From Pseudomonadota bacterium (GTDB lineage: Bacteria; Pseudomonadota; Gammaproteobacteria; Burkholderiales; Burkholderiaceae_C), in assembly GCA_023394015.1 (NCBI GenBank), contig JAEXBL010000069.1:1-23190 (forward strand): a stretch of 23,190 bases of DNA, written 5' to 3'. Both the position numbers and the translations under genes were made by a program. The stretch's first letter is position 1, and every line of letters starts with the position of its first letter. Positions 1 through 7,842 of this stretch are shown here, piece by piece. The notes below the pieces were generated by a model. That model was not told the DNA's origin. It made no database searches and saw nothing but the letters and a program-made list of their open reading frames with translations.

Positions 1-254
1 GCGCCGGCCACGCGCGGTCTTTGCGCCAGGGCGGCCTTCAGCGCCGGCGGCCGGGTGTGGCCGTGCTGCGCGATCAGCAGGCCGCGGCGCTGCAGGCGGT
101 CGATGTCTTCGGCGATGCCATCGCCAAACAGGTCGAGCAGCTCGGCCTCGGTGCGCGCGCCGTTGCACAGCACCAGCACCTGCCGCTCGCGCAGGCTGAG
201 CAGGTCGCGCTGCAACAGCGCGGCCCGCCCCTGGTCGGTTTTCAGGTAGATCAT
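1..254 (-). CDS. Hypothetical protein, N-terminal part (runs off the left edge)
   Basis: The minus-strand frame opens with ATG at 254 and stays open for 84 codons to the window edge, so only the N-terminus is present. The protein begins MIYLKTDQGRAALLQRD and continues with a helical pattern (LSLRERQVLVLCNG, then TEAELLDLFGDGIAEDIDRL and RRGLLIAQ) that resembles a small winged-helix fold. Short proteins with this kind of N-terminus occur in Burkholderiales as conserved hypotheticals; I do not recognise a named family. No strong Shine-Dalgarno is seen before the ATG. The reading frame has the codon bias of the neighbours. Function is unknown; a regulator or adaptor is possible from the winged-helix look only. 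Confidence 0.6.
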   Translation of the reverse strand, partial: MIYLKTDQGRAALLQRDLLSLRERQVLVLCNGARTEAELLDLFGDGIAEDIDRLQRRGLLIAQHGHTRPPALKAALAQRPRVAG

Positions 255-372
255 GAAGCGGTATCGGCCCCTCGAACGGGGGGCAAATTATCGCCGCAGT
301 GGCGATGCGCACCCCAGGTGGGCGGGCGCTTCGCGCGCCTGAAGGGTGCGCGGCCCGCCCCCGGCCACCTGC
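255..372 (-). promoter_or_regulatory. Intergenic leader of the partial gene, candidate -10 at 287-292
   Basis: This 118-base gap lies between the stop of the TRAP permease and the start of the partial gene. It is very GC-rich except for an AT patch; on the minus strand the patch reads GATAAT (287-292), a -10-like hexamer about 33 bases before the ATG at 254. No convincing -35 is visible and no T-tract terminator for the TRAP permease is seen. The promoter call is weak. Confidence 0.25.
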
Positions 373-2976
373 TCAGCCCGCCACCGGGGCCGGCACGCCG
401 GCGCCGCGCCGCAGGCGCCGCGACTGCAGCCACACCACCAGCGCCAACAGCAGCAGCGCCGGCACGAACAGCCACTCCTTCACCGGGCGCGCCACCGGCA
501 CTTCGGCGGCCTTGATCTTGAAGCTCTGCTCCAGCCCCAGCTTCTCGGCCACGCTGCCAAAGCGCACGCCCACCACCGACAGCTCGTCGCCGTCGGGCAT
601 CACCGTGACGCCGGCCGCGGCCAGGCGCTTGCGGTAGTCGTCCGCCTTCGGCCCCAGCGGCAGCAGGATGCCCTTGCGCACCTCCTTGCCCTCCAGGCTG
701 GTGCCCTCGATCCAGAGCCGCTTGCTCGAGTTCGCCGGCGCGTCGGCGATCTGCTGGTGCATGGCCTCGCCGCGGATCTCGTCGAACGGCGGGTAGAGCA
801 TGTCCATCCAGAAGCCAGGCCGGAACAGGGTGAAGCACACTAGCAGCAGCGCCAGCGTCTCGTACCAGCGGGTCCTGGTGACGAAATAGCCCTGCGTGGC
901 GGCCGCGAACACCAGCATGGCGACGATCGCCGAGCCGATGGTGATGACGGTGTGGATCGGGCCGCTGAGCCCGATCAGCAGCAGCTGCGTGTTGAAGATG
1001 AACAAGAACGGCAGGATCGCCGTGCGCATGCTGTAGTAGAAGGCGGTGATACCGACCTTGATCGGGTCGTGCTTGGCGATCGCCGCGGCGGCAAACGAGG
1101 CCAGCCCGACCGGCGGCGTGACGTCGGCCATCAGGCCGAAATAGAACACGAACATGTGCACCGCGATCAGCGGCACGATCAGGCCGCTTTGCGCCCCCAG
1201 CTCGACCACCACCGGCGCCATCAGGGTCGAGACCACGATGTAGTTGGCGGTGGTCGGCAGGCCCATGCCCAGGATCAGGCTGATCACCGCCACCAGCACC
1301 AGCATCAGCATCACGTTGCCGCCCGAGAGGATCTCGACCACCTCGGTCATCACCAGGCCGACGCCGGTCAGCGACACGGTGCCGACGATGATGCCGGCGG
1401 CCGCCGTCGCCAGGCCGATGCCGATCATGTTGCGGGCCCCGGTGGCCAAGCCCTCGACCAGCTCCATCACGCCGGTCATGAAGGCGCGGCCGACCTGGCC
1501 GCGGCCGCGCATCAGGCTCAGGATGGGGCGCTGCGTCACCATGATGAAGATCATGAACACCGTGGCCCAGAAGGCCGACAGCGCGGGCGACAGCTGCTCC
1601 ACCATCAGGCACCACACCAGCACCACCACCGACAGCAGGTAGTGCAGCCCGGAGCGCACGGTGGGGCCGGTCTCGGGCAGCTCGAACACCGGCGAGTTGG
1701 GGTCGTCGATCTCCAGCTCCGGCTGGCGCGAGCCGATCCACAGCAGCAGCAGGTAGGCCAGCAGCAGGCCGAGCGCGATCACCACGGCGGCGCCCTCGCC
1801 CAGCACCGACTTGACGAAACCCACGCCGTAGTAGGTGGCCGCCGCCAGGATGATGAAGCCGCTGACGGTCATCGCGAACGAGATCAGGCGCTGCGTGCCG
1901 GTGGAGCGGGTGCGCCGGGGCAGGCCCTCCATGCCGGCCTTGAGCGCCTCCAGGTGCACGATGTAGAACAGCGCGATGTAGGAAATCAGCGCCGGCAGGA
2001 TGGCGTGCTTCATCACCTGCACGTAGGGGATGCCGACGTATTCCACCATCAGGAACGCCGCCGCGCCCATCACCGGCGGCATGATCTGGCCGTTGACCGA
2101 GGACGAGACCTCGACCGCGCCGGCCTGGTCGCCGCGGTAGCCGACGCGCTTCATCAGCGGGATGGTGAAGGTGCCGGTGGTCACCACGTTGGCGATCGAC
2201 GAGCCCGAGATGATGCCCGTGGCCGCCGAGGACACCACCGCCGCCTTGGCCGGGCCGCCGCGCAGGTGCCCCAGCAGGGCGAACGCGCTCTTGATGAAGT
2301 AGTTGCCGGCGCCGGCCTTGTCGAGCAGCGAGCCGAACAGCACGAACAGAAAGATGAAGCCGCTGGAGACGCCCAGCGCGACGCCGAACACGCCCTCGGT
2401 GGTCAGCCAGAAGTGCGAGGCCGCCCGGTCCAGCGAGGCGCCGCGGTGCGCCAGCATGTCGGGCATGTACGGGCCGGCGAAGGTGTAGGTCAGGAACACC
2501 GTGGCCACCACCACCATCGGCATGCCCAGCACGCGGCGGGTCGCTTCCAGCAGCAGCAGGACGCCGACGATGAAGGCATACACGTCCCGCTGCGTCGGCG
2601 CGCCCGGGCGCGTCGCCAGCTCGCGGTAGAAGAGGAACAGGTAGCCGGCGCAGAACGCCCCGGCCAGCGCCAGCACCCAGTCGGTGATCGGCACCCGGTC
2701 GGTCGGCGAGCGCGCCATGGCGGGGTAGGCCATGAAGCCGAGAAACATGGCGAACGCCAGGTGGATCGCGCGCGTCTCGGTGTCGTTGAAGATGCCGATG
2801 CGCAGCGAGAACGGCAGCGGCGAGGCGACCCACAGCTGGAACAGCGACCACGCCACCGCCGTCAGCAGCAGCAGCCGGCCGACCAGCGGGCCCGGCTGGC
2901 GCCCGCCGATGTCGCTGTCCTCGACCAGCTTGTTGACGTCGATCGCGGGGGCCGCGTCGTCCTTGGTTGCGCTCAT
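373..2976 (-). CDS. TRAP transporter, fused 4TM/12TM permease (TAXI-type)
   Basis: This is the membrane component of a tripartite ATP-independent periplasmic (TRAP) transporter of the TAXI class, in which the small (DctQ-like) and large (DctM-like) subunits are one chain. The 867-residue protein has many hydrophobic segments. The first four, to about residue 185, fit the Q part; the M part follows with conserved Gly/Ser/Pro-rich stretches (SIANVVTTGTFTIPL; SSSVNGQIMPPVMGAAAF; ILGMGLPTTANY). The last roughly 170 residues contain a soluble PDZ-like portion (VVGVRFGSVAEKLGL) and a final hydrophobic helix, as in the family's C-terminal DUF3394-type domain. The start at 2976 is chosen because GGAG lies just upstream; a longer frame to 3048 has no such site. 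It is the last gene of the block, after the TAXI binding protein and a terminator. The substrate is unknown. Confidence 0.93.
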   Translation of the reverse strand: MSATKDDAAPAIDVNKLVEDSDIGGRQPGPLVGRLLLLTAVAWSLFQLWVASPLPFSLRIGIFNDTETRAIHLAFAMFLGFMAYPAMARSPTDRVPITDWVLALAGAFCAGYLFLFYRELATRPGAPTQRDVYAFIVGVLLLLEATRRVLGMPMVVVATVFLTYTFAGPYMPDMLAHRGASLDRAASHFWLTTEGVFGVALGVSSGFIFLFVLFGSLLDKAGAGNYFIKSAFALLGHLRGGPAKAAVVSSAATGIISGSSIANVVTTGTFTIPLMKRVGYRGDQAGAVEVSSSVNGQIMPPVMGAAAFLMVEYVGIPYVQVMKHAILPALISYIALFYIVHLEALKAGMEGLPRRTRSTGTQRLISFAMTVSGFIILAAATYYGVGFVKSVLGEGAAVVIALGLLLAYLLLLWIGSRQPELEIDDPNSPVFELPETGPTVRSGLHYLLSVVVLVWCLMVEQLSPALSAFWATVFMIFIMVTQRPILSLMRGRGQVGRAFMTGVMELVEGLATGARNMIGIGLATAAAGIIVGTVSLTGVGLVMTEVVEILSGGNVMLMLVLVAVISLILGMGLPTTANYIVVSTLMAPVVVELGAQSGLIVPLIAVHMFVFYFGLMADVTPPVGLASFAAAAIAKHDPIKVGITAFYYSMRTAILPFLFIFNTQLLLIGLSGPIHTVITIGSAIVAMLVFAAATQGYFVTRTRWYETLALLLVCFTLFRPGFWMDMLYPPFDEIRGEAMHQQIADAPANSSKRLWIEGTSLEGKEVRKGILLPLGPKADDYRKRLAAAGVTVMPDGDELSVVGVRFGSVAEKLGLEQSFKIKAAEVPVARPVKEWLFVPALLLLALVVWLQSRRLRRGAGVPAPVAG

Positions 2977-3082
2977 GCTTGTTCTCCGCAGCTGGCCTGC
3001 ATCGTGACCTCGATGCTGGCCAGAGAGCTGTCGATGCCTGCGCCCCAAGGCACGCGGCCTCGGGGCGGGTCGGGCGAACTAC

Positions 3083-3120
3083 AAAAAACGCCCCATGCCG
3101 GTCGAGCTCAGCATGGGGCG
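3083..3120 (-). terminator. Intrinsic terminator between the TAXI binding protein and the TRAP permease
   Basis: On the minus strand a perfect 10-bp stem, CGCCCCATGC (3111-3120) pairing with GCATGGGGCG (3089-3098), has a 12-base loop and is followed at once by six T (3083-3088). The T-run is on the minus-strand side only, so the signal is directional. It lies 37 bases past the stop of the binding-protein gene and 106 bases before the permease start, inside what otherwise looks like one operon. It probably keeps the binding protein more abundant than the permease. Confidence 0.9.
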
Positions 3121-3157
3121 CCCGGCGCCCGCAACGGGGCGGCGGCTCAGGCCGGCA

Positions 3158-4138
3158 TCACTTCAGCCAGCCCTTTTCCTGGTAGTACTTGGCCGCGCCC
3201 GGGTGCAGGGGCGCCGACAGGCCGTCCTTGACCATGTTCTCGGGCTTCAGGTGCGCCAGCGCCGGGTGCAGCTTCTTGAACTCGTCGAAGTTGTCGAACA
3301 CCGCCTTGACCAGGGTGTAGACCTGGTCGTCGGGCGCCTTGGCCGAGGTGACGAAGGTGGCCAGCACGCCGTAGGTCGGCGTCGGCTGCTCGTTGCCCTT
3401 GTACAGGCCGCCCGGGATGTCGGCCTTGGCGTAGTAGGAGTTCTCGGCCACCAGCTTGTCGACCGCGGGCCCGGTGATGGGCACCAGCTTGGCGCCGCAG
3501 GTGGTCACCGGGTCCTGGATGTTGGCGCTGGGGTGGCCGACGCCGTAGAAGAAGGCGTCGATCTTGTTGTCGCACAGCGCGGCGCCATGCTCGTCGGCAC
3601 GCAGCTCGGACGCCAGGCCGAAGTCGTTCAGCTTCCAGTCCAGCGCGCCGAGCAACATCTCCATCGACGCGCGCGTGCCCGAGCCGGGATTGCCGACGTT
3701 GACGCGCTTGCCCTTCAGGTCGGTGAAGCCCTTGACATTGGCGTCGGCGCGCGCCAGCACCGTGAACGGCTCGGGATGCAGCGAGAACACCGAGCGCAAA
3801 TCGTCGAAGGCGCCGTTCTTCTCGAAGCTGCTGGTGCCCTTGTAGCCGTGGTAGTTCCAGTCGGACTGCGCAACGCCGAAGTCCAGGTCGCCGGCGCGGA
3901 TGGTGTTGATGTTGGCCACCGAGCCGCCGGTGGACTCCACCGTGCAGCGGTAGCCGTGCTTGGCGCGGTCCTTGTTGACCAGGCGGCAGATGGCGCCGCC
4001 GGCGGCGTAGTACACGCCGGTCACGCCGCCGGTGCCGATGGTCATGAACTTCTGCTGTGCCATGACGGGCGCCGACAGCATCGCGGTAGAGGCGGCCGCG
4101 GCCACGGCCAGGGTTTTCAGAACGCTCTGGATGCGCAT
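3158..4138 (-). CDS. TAXI family TRAP transporter solute-binding protein
   Basis: This is the periplasmic receptor of the TRAP transporter encoded downstream. The 326-residue precursor has a Sec signal peptide ([10 protein letters not shown], hydrophobic core, then SAPVMA with cleavage likely after residue 27). The mature part starts with the TAXI hallmark [20 protein letters not shown] (about 31-50) and continues with [20 protein letters not shown] (69-88) and [15 protein letters not shown] (147-160). Four cysteines at 51, 65, 189 and 214 could form two disulfides. The start at 4138 has AGGAGAT upstream; the open frame extends further to 4678 only as an antisense shadow of the aminotransferase. 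The gene follows the aminotransferase by 28 bases and is followed by a strong terminator. The ligand is not known; family members bind amino acids or other small organic acids. Confidence 0.93.
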   Translation of the reverse strand: MRIQSVLKTLAVAAAASTAMLSAPVMAQQKFMTIGTGGVTGVYYAAGGAICRLVNKDRAKHGYRCTVESTGGSVANINTIRAGDLDFGVAQSDWNYHGYKGTSSFEKNGAFDDLRSVFSLHPEPFTVLARADANVKGFTDLKGKRVNVGNPGSGTRASMEMLLGALDWKLNDFGLASELRADEHGAALCDNKIDAFFYGVGHPSANIQDPVTTCGAKLVPITGPAVDKLVAENSYYAKADIPGGLYKGNEQPTPTYGVLATFVTSAKAPDDQVYTLVKAVFDNFDEFKKLHPALAHLKPENMVKDGLSAPLHPGAAKYYQEKGWLK

Positions 4139-4166
4139 CGTTTCGTATCTCCTGAATGAAAGTTGG

Positions 4167-5501
4167 TCAGCCTTGGGCGATCGCGGCGTCCACCGCCTCG
4201 GCCAGACGCGACACGATGAGTGCCAGATCGTCTGCCGTGGCGATGAACGGCGGCGCCAGCAGGACGTGGTCACCATAACGGCCATCGACCGTTCCGCCCA
4301 TGGGATAAACGAGTAGTCCGCGCTCGAACGCGGCGGCCTTGATCCTGGCGTGCAGGCGCCGCGCGGGGTCGAACGGCGCCTTGCTGGCGCGGTCCTGCAC
4401 CAGCTCGATGCCCCACATGAAGCCGCGGCCGCGGATGTCGCCCACGTGCGGGTGACCGCCCAGTTTATCCAGCAGCAGCGCCTGCAGCACCGCCGCGTCG
4501 CGCCGCACCTTCTGCAGCAGGCCGTCCCGCTCGATGACCTGCTGCACGGCCAGCGCCGCGGCACAGGCCACCGCATGGCCGATGTAGGTGTGACCATGCT
4601 GAAACAAGCCGCTGCCGCCCGCGAAGGCCTGGACGATGTGCTGTTGCGCCAGCACCGCACCGATGGGCTGGTAGCCACCGCCCAGCCCCTTGGCGATGGT
4701 CATCAGGTCGGGCACCACGCCTTCCTGCTCGCAGGCGTGCAGGGTGCCGGTGCGGCCCATGCCGCACATCACCTCGTCCAGGATGAGCAGCACGCCGTGG
4801 CGGTCGCACACCTCGCGCACCACCTTCAGGTAGCCCGGCACCGGCACCAGCACGCCGGCGGTGGCGCCGCCCACGGTCTCGGCCACGAAGGCCAGCACCT
4901 TGGCGGGGCCTAGACGCTGGATGGTGTCGTCCAGCTCCTGCGCCAGCCGCTGGCCGTATTGCTCGGGCGTCTCGCCCTCGCGCTGGTCGCGGTAGGGGTA
5001 GCACGGCGCCACGTGGGCGACGTCGATCAGCAGCGGCGCGAACTGCCGGCGCCGCCAGGCGTTGCCGCCCACGGCCAGCGCGCCCAGCGTGTTGCCGTGG
5101 TAGCTCTGGCGCCGGGCGATGAACAGGCTGCGCTCGGGCTGGCCGATTTCAACGAAATACTGGCGAGCCATCTTTAGCGCCGCCTCGACGGCCTCGGAGC
5201 CGCCGCTGACCAGGTAGGCGTGGCTGGTGCCGGCGGGCCCGGTGCGCACCAGTTGCTCGGCCAGTTGCTCGGCGACCTCGGTAGTGAAGAAGCTGGTGTG
5301 CACGTAGGCCAGCTGGTCGATCTGCCGGTGCATGGCCGCCAGCACCTCGGCATGGCCATGGCCCAGGCAGGACACGGCCGCGCCACCCGAGGCGTCGAGG
5401 TAGCGCCGGCCGGCGGCGTCCTCGATCCACACCCCCAGCCCGCGCAGCGCCATGGGCGGGGTAGCCAGCAGGCTGCGATGAAAAACATGGGTGCCGCTCA
5501 T
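4167..5501 (-). CDS. Class III PLP-dependent aminotransferase (omega-amino acid type)
   Basis: This cytosolic fold-type I aminotransferase of 444 residues belongs to the group that moves terminal or beta/omega amino groups to a 2-oxo acid. Visible landmarks are the phosphate-binding [12 protein letters not shown] (99-110), [13 protein letters not shown] (131-143), the cofactor-nitrogen Asp in [14 protein letters not shown] (D242), and the Schiff-base lysine K271 in [17 protein letters not shown]. The start at 5501 has GGAGG ten bases upstream. A single open frame continues upstream to 7802, but that is an antisense-type shadow of scoA, scoB and bdhA, not a fusion. The gene is 77 bases after bdhA, with a terminator in the gap, and 28 bases before the TAXI binding protein. 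Its place suggests that it processes an imported amino compound; the substrate cannot be read from the sequence. Confidence 0.93.
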   Translation of the reverse strand: MSGTHVFHRSLLATPPMALRGLGVWIEDAAGRRYLDASGGAAVSCLGHGHAEVLAAMHRQIDQLAYVHTSFFTTEVAEQLAEQLVRTGPAGTSHAYLVSGGSEAVEAALKMARQYFVEIGQPERSLFIARRQSYHGNTLGALAVGGNAWRRRQFAPLLIDVAHVAPCYPYRDQREGETPEQYGQRLAQELDDTIQRLGPAKVLAFVAETVGGATAGVLVPVPGYLKVVREVCDRHGVLLILDEVMCGMGRTGTLHACEQEGVVPDLMTIAKGLGGGYQPIGAVLAQQHIVQAFAGGSGLFQHGHTYIGHAVACAAALAVQQVIERDGLLQKVRRDAAVLQALLLDKLGGHPHVGDIRGRGFMWGIELVQDRASKAPFDPARRLHARIKAAAFERGLLVYPMGGTVDGRYGDHVLLAPPFIATADDLALIVSRLAEAVDAAIAQG

Positions 5502-5519
5502 GCTGTCAGCCTCCAGAAG

Positions 5520-5559
5520 AAAAAACGCCGGCGACCATGAAATGCACGGTTGCCGGCGT
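5520..5559 (-). terminator. Intrinsic terminator between bdhA and the aminotransferase
   Basis: On the minus strand ACGCCGGCAACC (5548-5559) pairs with GGTCGCCGGCGT (5525-5536), a 12-bp stem with one A-C mismatch and an 11-base loop, followed by a run of T (5520-5525). It begins 20 bases after the bdhA stop, and its T-run abuts the ribosome-binding site of the aminotransferase gene. It should stop much of the transcription coming from scoA-scoB-bdhA. Confidence 0.85.
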
Positions 5560-5578
5560 CTGGTGGGTGCGGGCTGCG

Positions 5579-6355
5579 CTACTGCGCCGTCCAGCCGCCG
5601 TCGTTGGCCCAGGCCTGGCCGCGCACGTTGGCGGCGGCGTCGCTGCAGAAGAACACCGCCATGGCGCCCAGCTGCTCGGGCGTAGTGAACTGCTGCGAGG
5701 GCTCCTTCTCGCTCAGCAGCTCGCGCGTGGCCTGCTCGACGCTGATCTTCTGCGTCGCGGCGCGGGCGTCGATCTGCTGCTGCACCAGCGGCGTCAGCAC
5801 CCAGCCGGGGCAGATGGCGTTGGCGGTGACGCCGGTGGTGGCCAGTTCCAGCGCCGTCACCTTGGTCAGGCCGACGATGCCGTGCTTGGCCGCCACGTAG
5901 GCCGACTTGTCCTTCGACGCCACCAGCCCGTGCACCGAGGCGATGTTGATGATGCGGCCCCAGTTCCTGTCCACCATGTGCGGGATCGCCAGTCGCGTGG
6001 TGTGGAAGGCCGACGAGAGGTTGATGGCGATGATGGCGTCCCAGCGCTCGACGGGGAAGTCGCGGATGCTGGCCGTGTGCTGGATGCCGGCGTTGTTGAC
6101 CAGGATGTCGACGCCGCCGAACTGCTGGGCGGCGAAAGCCATCATGGCCTCGATCTCGGCCGACCGGCTCATGTCGGCGCCGTGGTATTCGGCGCGCACG
6201 CCGTGGGCGGTGATCTGCGCCTTCGGGCCATCGACGTCGCCAAAGCCGTTCATCACGATGTTGGCGCCCTGTTTGGCCAGCTCGATGGCGATCCCCAGCC
6301 CGATGCCGCTGGTGGAGCCGGTGACCAGGGCGGTCTTGCCTTTCAGCATGCTCAT
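5579..6355 (-). CDS. bdhA: D-3-hydroxybutyrate dehydrogenase
   Basis: This NAD-dependent short-chain dehydrogenase (EC 1.1.1.30) interconverts D-3-hydroxybutyrate and acetoacetate in the cytosol. The 258 residues match the family length. The sequence shows the glycine motif TGSTSGIGLG (12-21), NNAG (87-90), and the catalytic S140, Y153 and K157. The residues known to bind the carboxylate in bacterial homologues are also present: Q92, H142, K150 and Q194. The PGWVLTPLVQQQ loop is typical of this enzyme. The start at 6355 is preceded by a purine-rich GAGAGA; M3 is a possible but less likely start. It sits 24 bases after scoB and completes a ketone-body or polyhydroxybutyrate-monomer utilisation set. 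It ends just before an intrinsic terminator. Confidence 0.96.
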   Translation of the reverse strand: MSMLKGKTALVTGSTSGIGLGIAIELAKQGANIVMNGFGDVDGPKAQITAHGVRAEYHGADMSRSAEIEAMMAFAAQQFGGVDILVNNAGIQHTASIRDFPVERWDAIIAINLSSAFHTTRLAIPHMVDRNWGRIINIASVHGLVASKDKSAYVAAKHGIVGLTKVTALELATTGVTANAICPGWVLTPLVQQQIDARAATQKISVEQATRELLSEKEPSQQFTTPEQLGAMAVFFCSDAAANVRGQAWANDGGWTAQ

Positions 6356-6379
6356 GCGTGTCTCTCTGCGAACGTCGGC

Positions 6380-7021
6380 TTACTGGATCAGCGGCACGCC
6401 GGTCTTGCTCTGCGCTTCCTCGAGCGTCACGCCCTCGGCCAGCTCGGCCACCTTCAGCCCTTCGGGTGTCACGTCGAACACGCCCAGGTCGGTGATGATG
6501 CGGTCGACCACGCCCAGGCCGGTGAGCGGCAGCGTGCACTCGGGCACGATCTTCAGGTCGGTGGTGCCGTCCTTCTTGCGCGCCACGTGCTCCATCAGCA
6601 CGATCACGCGCGGCACGCCGGCCACCAGGTCCATGGCGCCGCCCATGCCCTTGACCAACTAGCCGGGAATCATCCAGTTGGCCAGGTCGCCCTTGTCGGT
6701 GACCTGCATGGCGCCCAGGATGCTGAGGTTGATCTTGCCGCCGCGGATCATGGCAAAGCTGTCGTGGCTGCCGAAGATGCTGCTGCCCTTGAGCGTGGTC
6801 ACGGTCTGCTTGCCGGCGTTGATGAGGTCGGCGTCCACCTCGTCCTGGGTCGGGAACGGGCCGATGCCGAGCATGCCGTTCTCGGACTGCAGCCACACCT
6901 CCTTGTCGGCCGGCACGTGGTTCGCCACCAGGGTGGGAATGCCGATGCCGAGGTTGACGTAGAAGCCGTCCTGCAGCTCCTGGGCCGCGCGTGCGGCCAT
7001 CTGGTCTTGGGTCCAAGCCAT
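6380..7021 (-). pseudogene. scoB: 3-oxoacid CoA-transferase subunit B with an internal amber stop
   Basis: The gene encodes the beta subunit of succinyl-CoA:3-ketoacid (or acetate:acetoacetate) CoA-transferase, which activates acetoacetate. Read through, it would be 213 residues plus stop, normal for the family. The first part has [12 protein letters not shown] and the catalytic glutamate E47 in SENGMLGIG. After WMIPG, codon 121 is TAG (6659-6661); the same frame then continues LVKGMGGAMDLVAG to the normal end VPLIQ. Family members usually have Lys here, so a single base change AAG to TAG explains it. No Shine-Dalgarno precedes a restart at the TTG that follows. The start at 7021 has AAAGGAGAT upstream. 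The rest shows no decay, so this is a recent nonsense mutation, a sequencing error, or less likely suppressed. The upstream fragment alone (120 residues) should not fold into a working subunit. Confidence 0.9.
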
Positions 7022-7036
7022 GTCTCGATCTCCTTT

Positions 7037-7738
7037 TTACTTGTGCTCGCGCAGCGTGAGTTTCTCGATGCGCTTTTCGGGCGTCGGGTTGTGCACGATG
7101 CGGTGCACGTAGATGCCGGGCAGGTGGATGTCGTCGGGCGCCAGCTCGCCGTTGGCGACGATGCGCTCGACCTTGACGATGCAGACCTTGCCCGACATGG
7201 CGCAGGCCGGGTTGAAGTTGCGCGCCGTCAGGTTGAAGCGCAGGTTGCCCGAGCGGTCGGCCACGTCGGCCTTGACCAGGGCCACGTCGGCCACCAGCGA
7301 GCGCTCCATCACGTAGGTTTCGCCGTCGAACTCGCGCAGCTCCTTGCCTTCGGCCACCAGCGTGCCGACGCCGGTCTTGGTGAAGAAGGCCGGAATGCCG
7401 GCGCCGCCGGCGCGCAGCTTCTCGGCCAGCGTGCCCTGCGGGGTGAACTCCAGCTCCAGCTCGCCGGCCAGGTACTGGCGCTCGAACTCCTTGTTCTCGC
7501 CCACGTAGGAGCTGATCATCTTCTTGATCTGGCGCGTCTCCAGCAGCTTGCCCAGGCCAAAGCCGTCCACGCCGGCGTTGTTGGAGATCACGGTCAGGTC
7601 CTTCACGCCCGAATCGCGCAGCGCGTCGATCAGGGCCTCGGGGATGCCGCACAGGCCGAAGCCGCCCACGGCGAGCAGCTGGCCGTCCTGGACGACGCCG
7701 CTCAAGGCCTCGGCGGCCGAGGGGTAAATCTTGTTCAC
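7037..7738 (-). CDS. scoA: 3-oxoacid CoA-transferase subunit A
   Basis: This is the alpha subunit of the class I CoA-transferase that converts acetoacetate to acetoacetyl-CoA using succinyl-CoA (or another acyl-CoA). The 233 residues carry the CoA-binding glycine-rich motif VGGFGLCGIPEALI (24-37), ISNNAGVDGFGLGKLL (51-66) and RFNLTARNFNPACAM, all standard for this subunit. The start is GTG at 7738, with AGGAGAG nine bases upstream; no in-frame ATG is better placed. It is the first gene of the minus-strand block. The gap to scoB is 15 bases, so the subunits are probably translated together. It is divergent from the PAS-LuxR regulator, and the palindrome at 7811-7836 lies about 73 bases upstream of the start codon. 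Confidence 0.95.
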   Translation of the reverse strand: MNKIYPSAAEALSGVVQDGQLLAVGGFGLCGIPEALIDALRDSGVKDLTVISNNAGVDGFGLGKLLETRQIKKMISSYVGENKEFERQYLAGELELEFTPQGTLAEKLRAGGAGIPAFFTKTGVGTLVAEGKELREFDGETYVMERSLVADVALVKADVADRSGNLRFNLTARNFNPACAMSGKVCIVKVERIVANGELAPDDIHLPGIYVHRIVHNPTPEKRIEKLTLREHK

Positions 7739-7810
7739 AGCAATGTCTCTCCTGAAGGTGGAAATGGGTCGTTGGAAAGGTCGACCGGCAAGCGTCGAGC
7801 ACCCTCTAAG

Positions 7811-7836
7811 ATACTACGTAATCAGCTACGTAGTAT
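7811..7836. promoter_or_regulatory. Perfect palindrome, probable operator of the PAS-LuxR regulator
   Basis: ATACTACGTA (7811-7820) and TACGTAGTAT (7827-7836) are exact reverse complements separated by six bases. The site is AT-rich against a 70% GC background. It lies between divergent scoA and the regulator gene, ending six bases before the regulator's ATG. CTACGTA also occurs as a direct repeat (7814-7820 and 7826-7832), with a degenerate third copy TTCGTAAT nearby. Dimeric LuxR-family proteins bind such sites. The position suggests control of the sco operon and autoregulation; this is inferred from location. Confidence 0.7.
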
Positions 7837-7842
7837 TTCGTA

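Noticed and set aside
251..2851. 866-codon minus-strand open frame overlapping the TRAP permease
   Set aside because: It is the permease gene read in another frame; the 373-2976 frame carries the recognisable TRAP motifs and a ribosome-binding site.
952..3231. Long plus-strand open frame rich in His, Gln, Arg and Asp
   Set aside because: It is antisense to the fused TRAP permease; the composition is typical of reversed GC-rich membrane-protein codons and shows no domain.
4167..7802. A single 1211-codon open frame on the minus strand that looks like a giant fusion ending in the aminotransferase
   Set aside because: Only the part from 5501 down encodes the aminotransferase. The rest is an alternative frame over scoA, scoB and bdhA, kept open by high GC, with Arg/Gly/Pro-rich nonsense composition.
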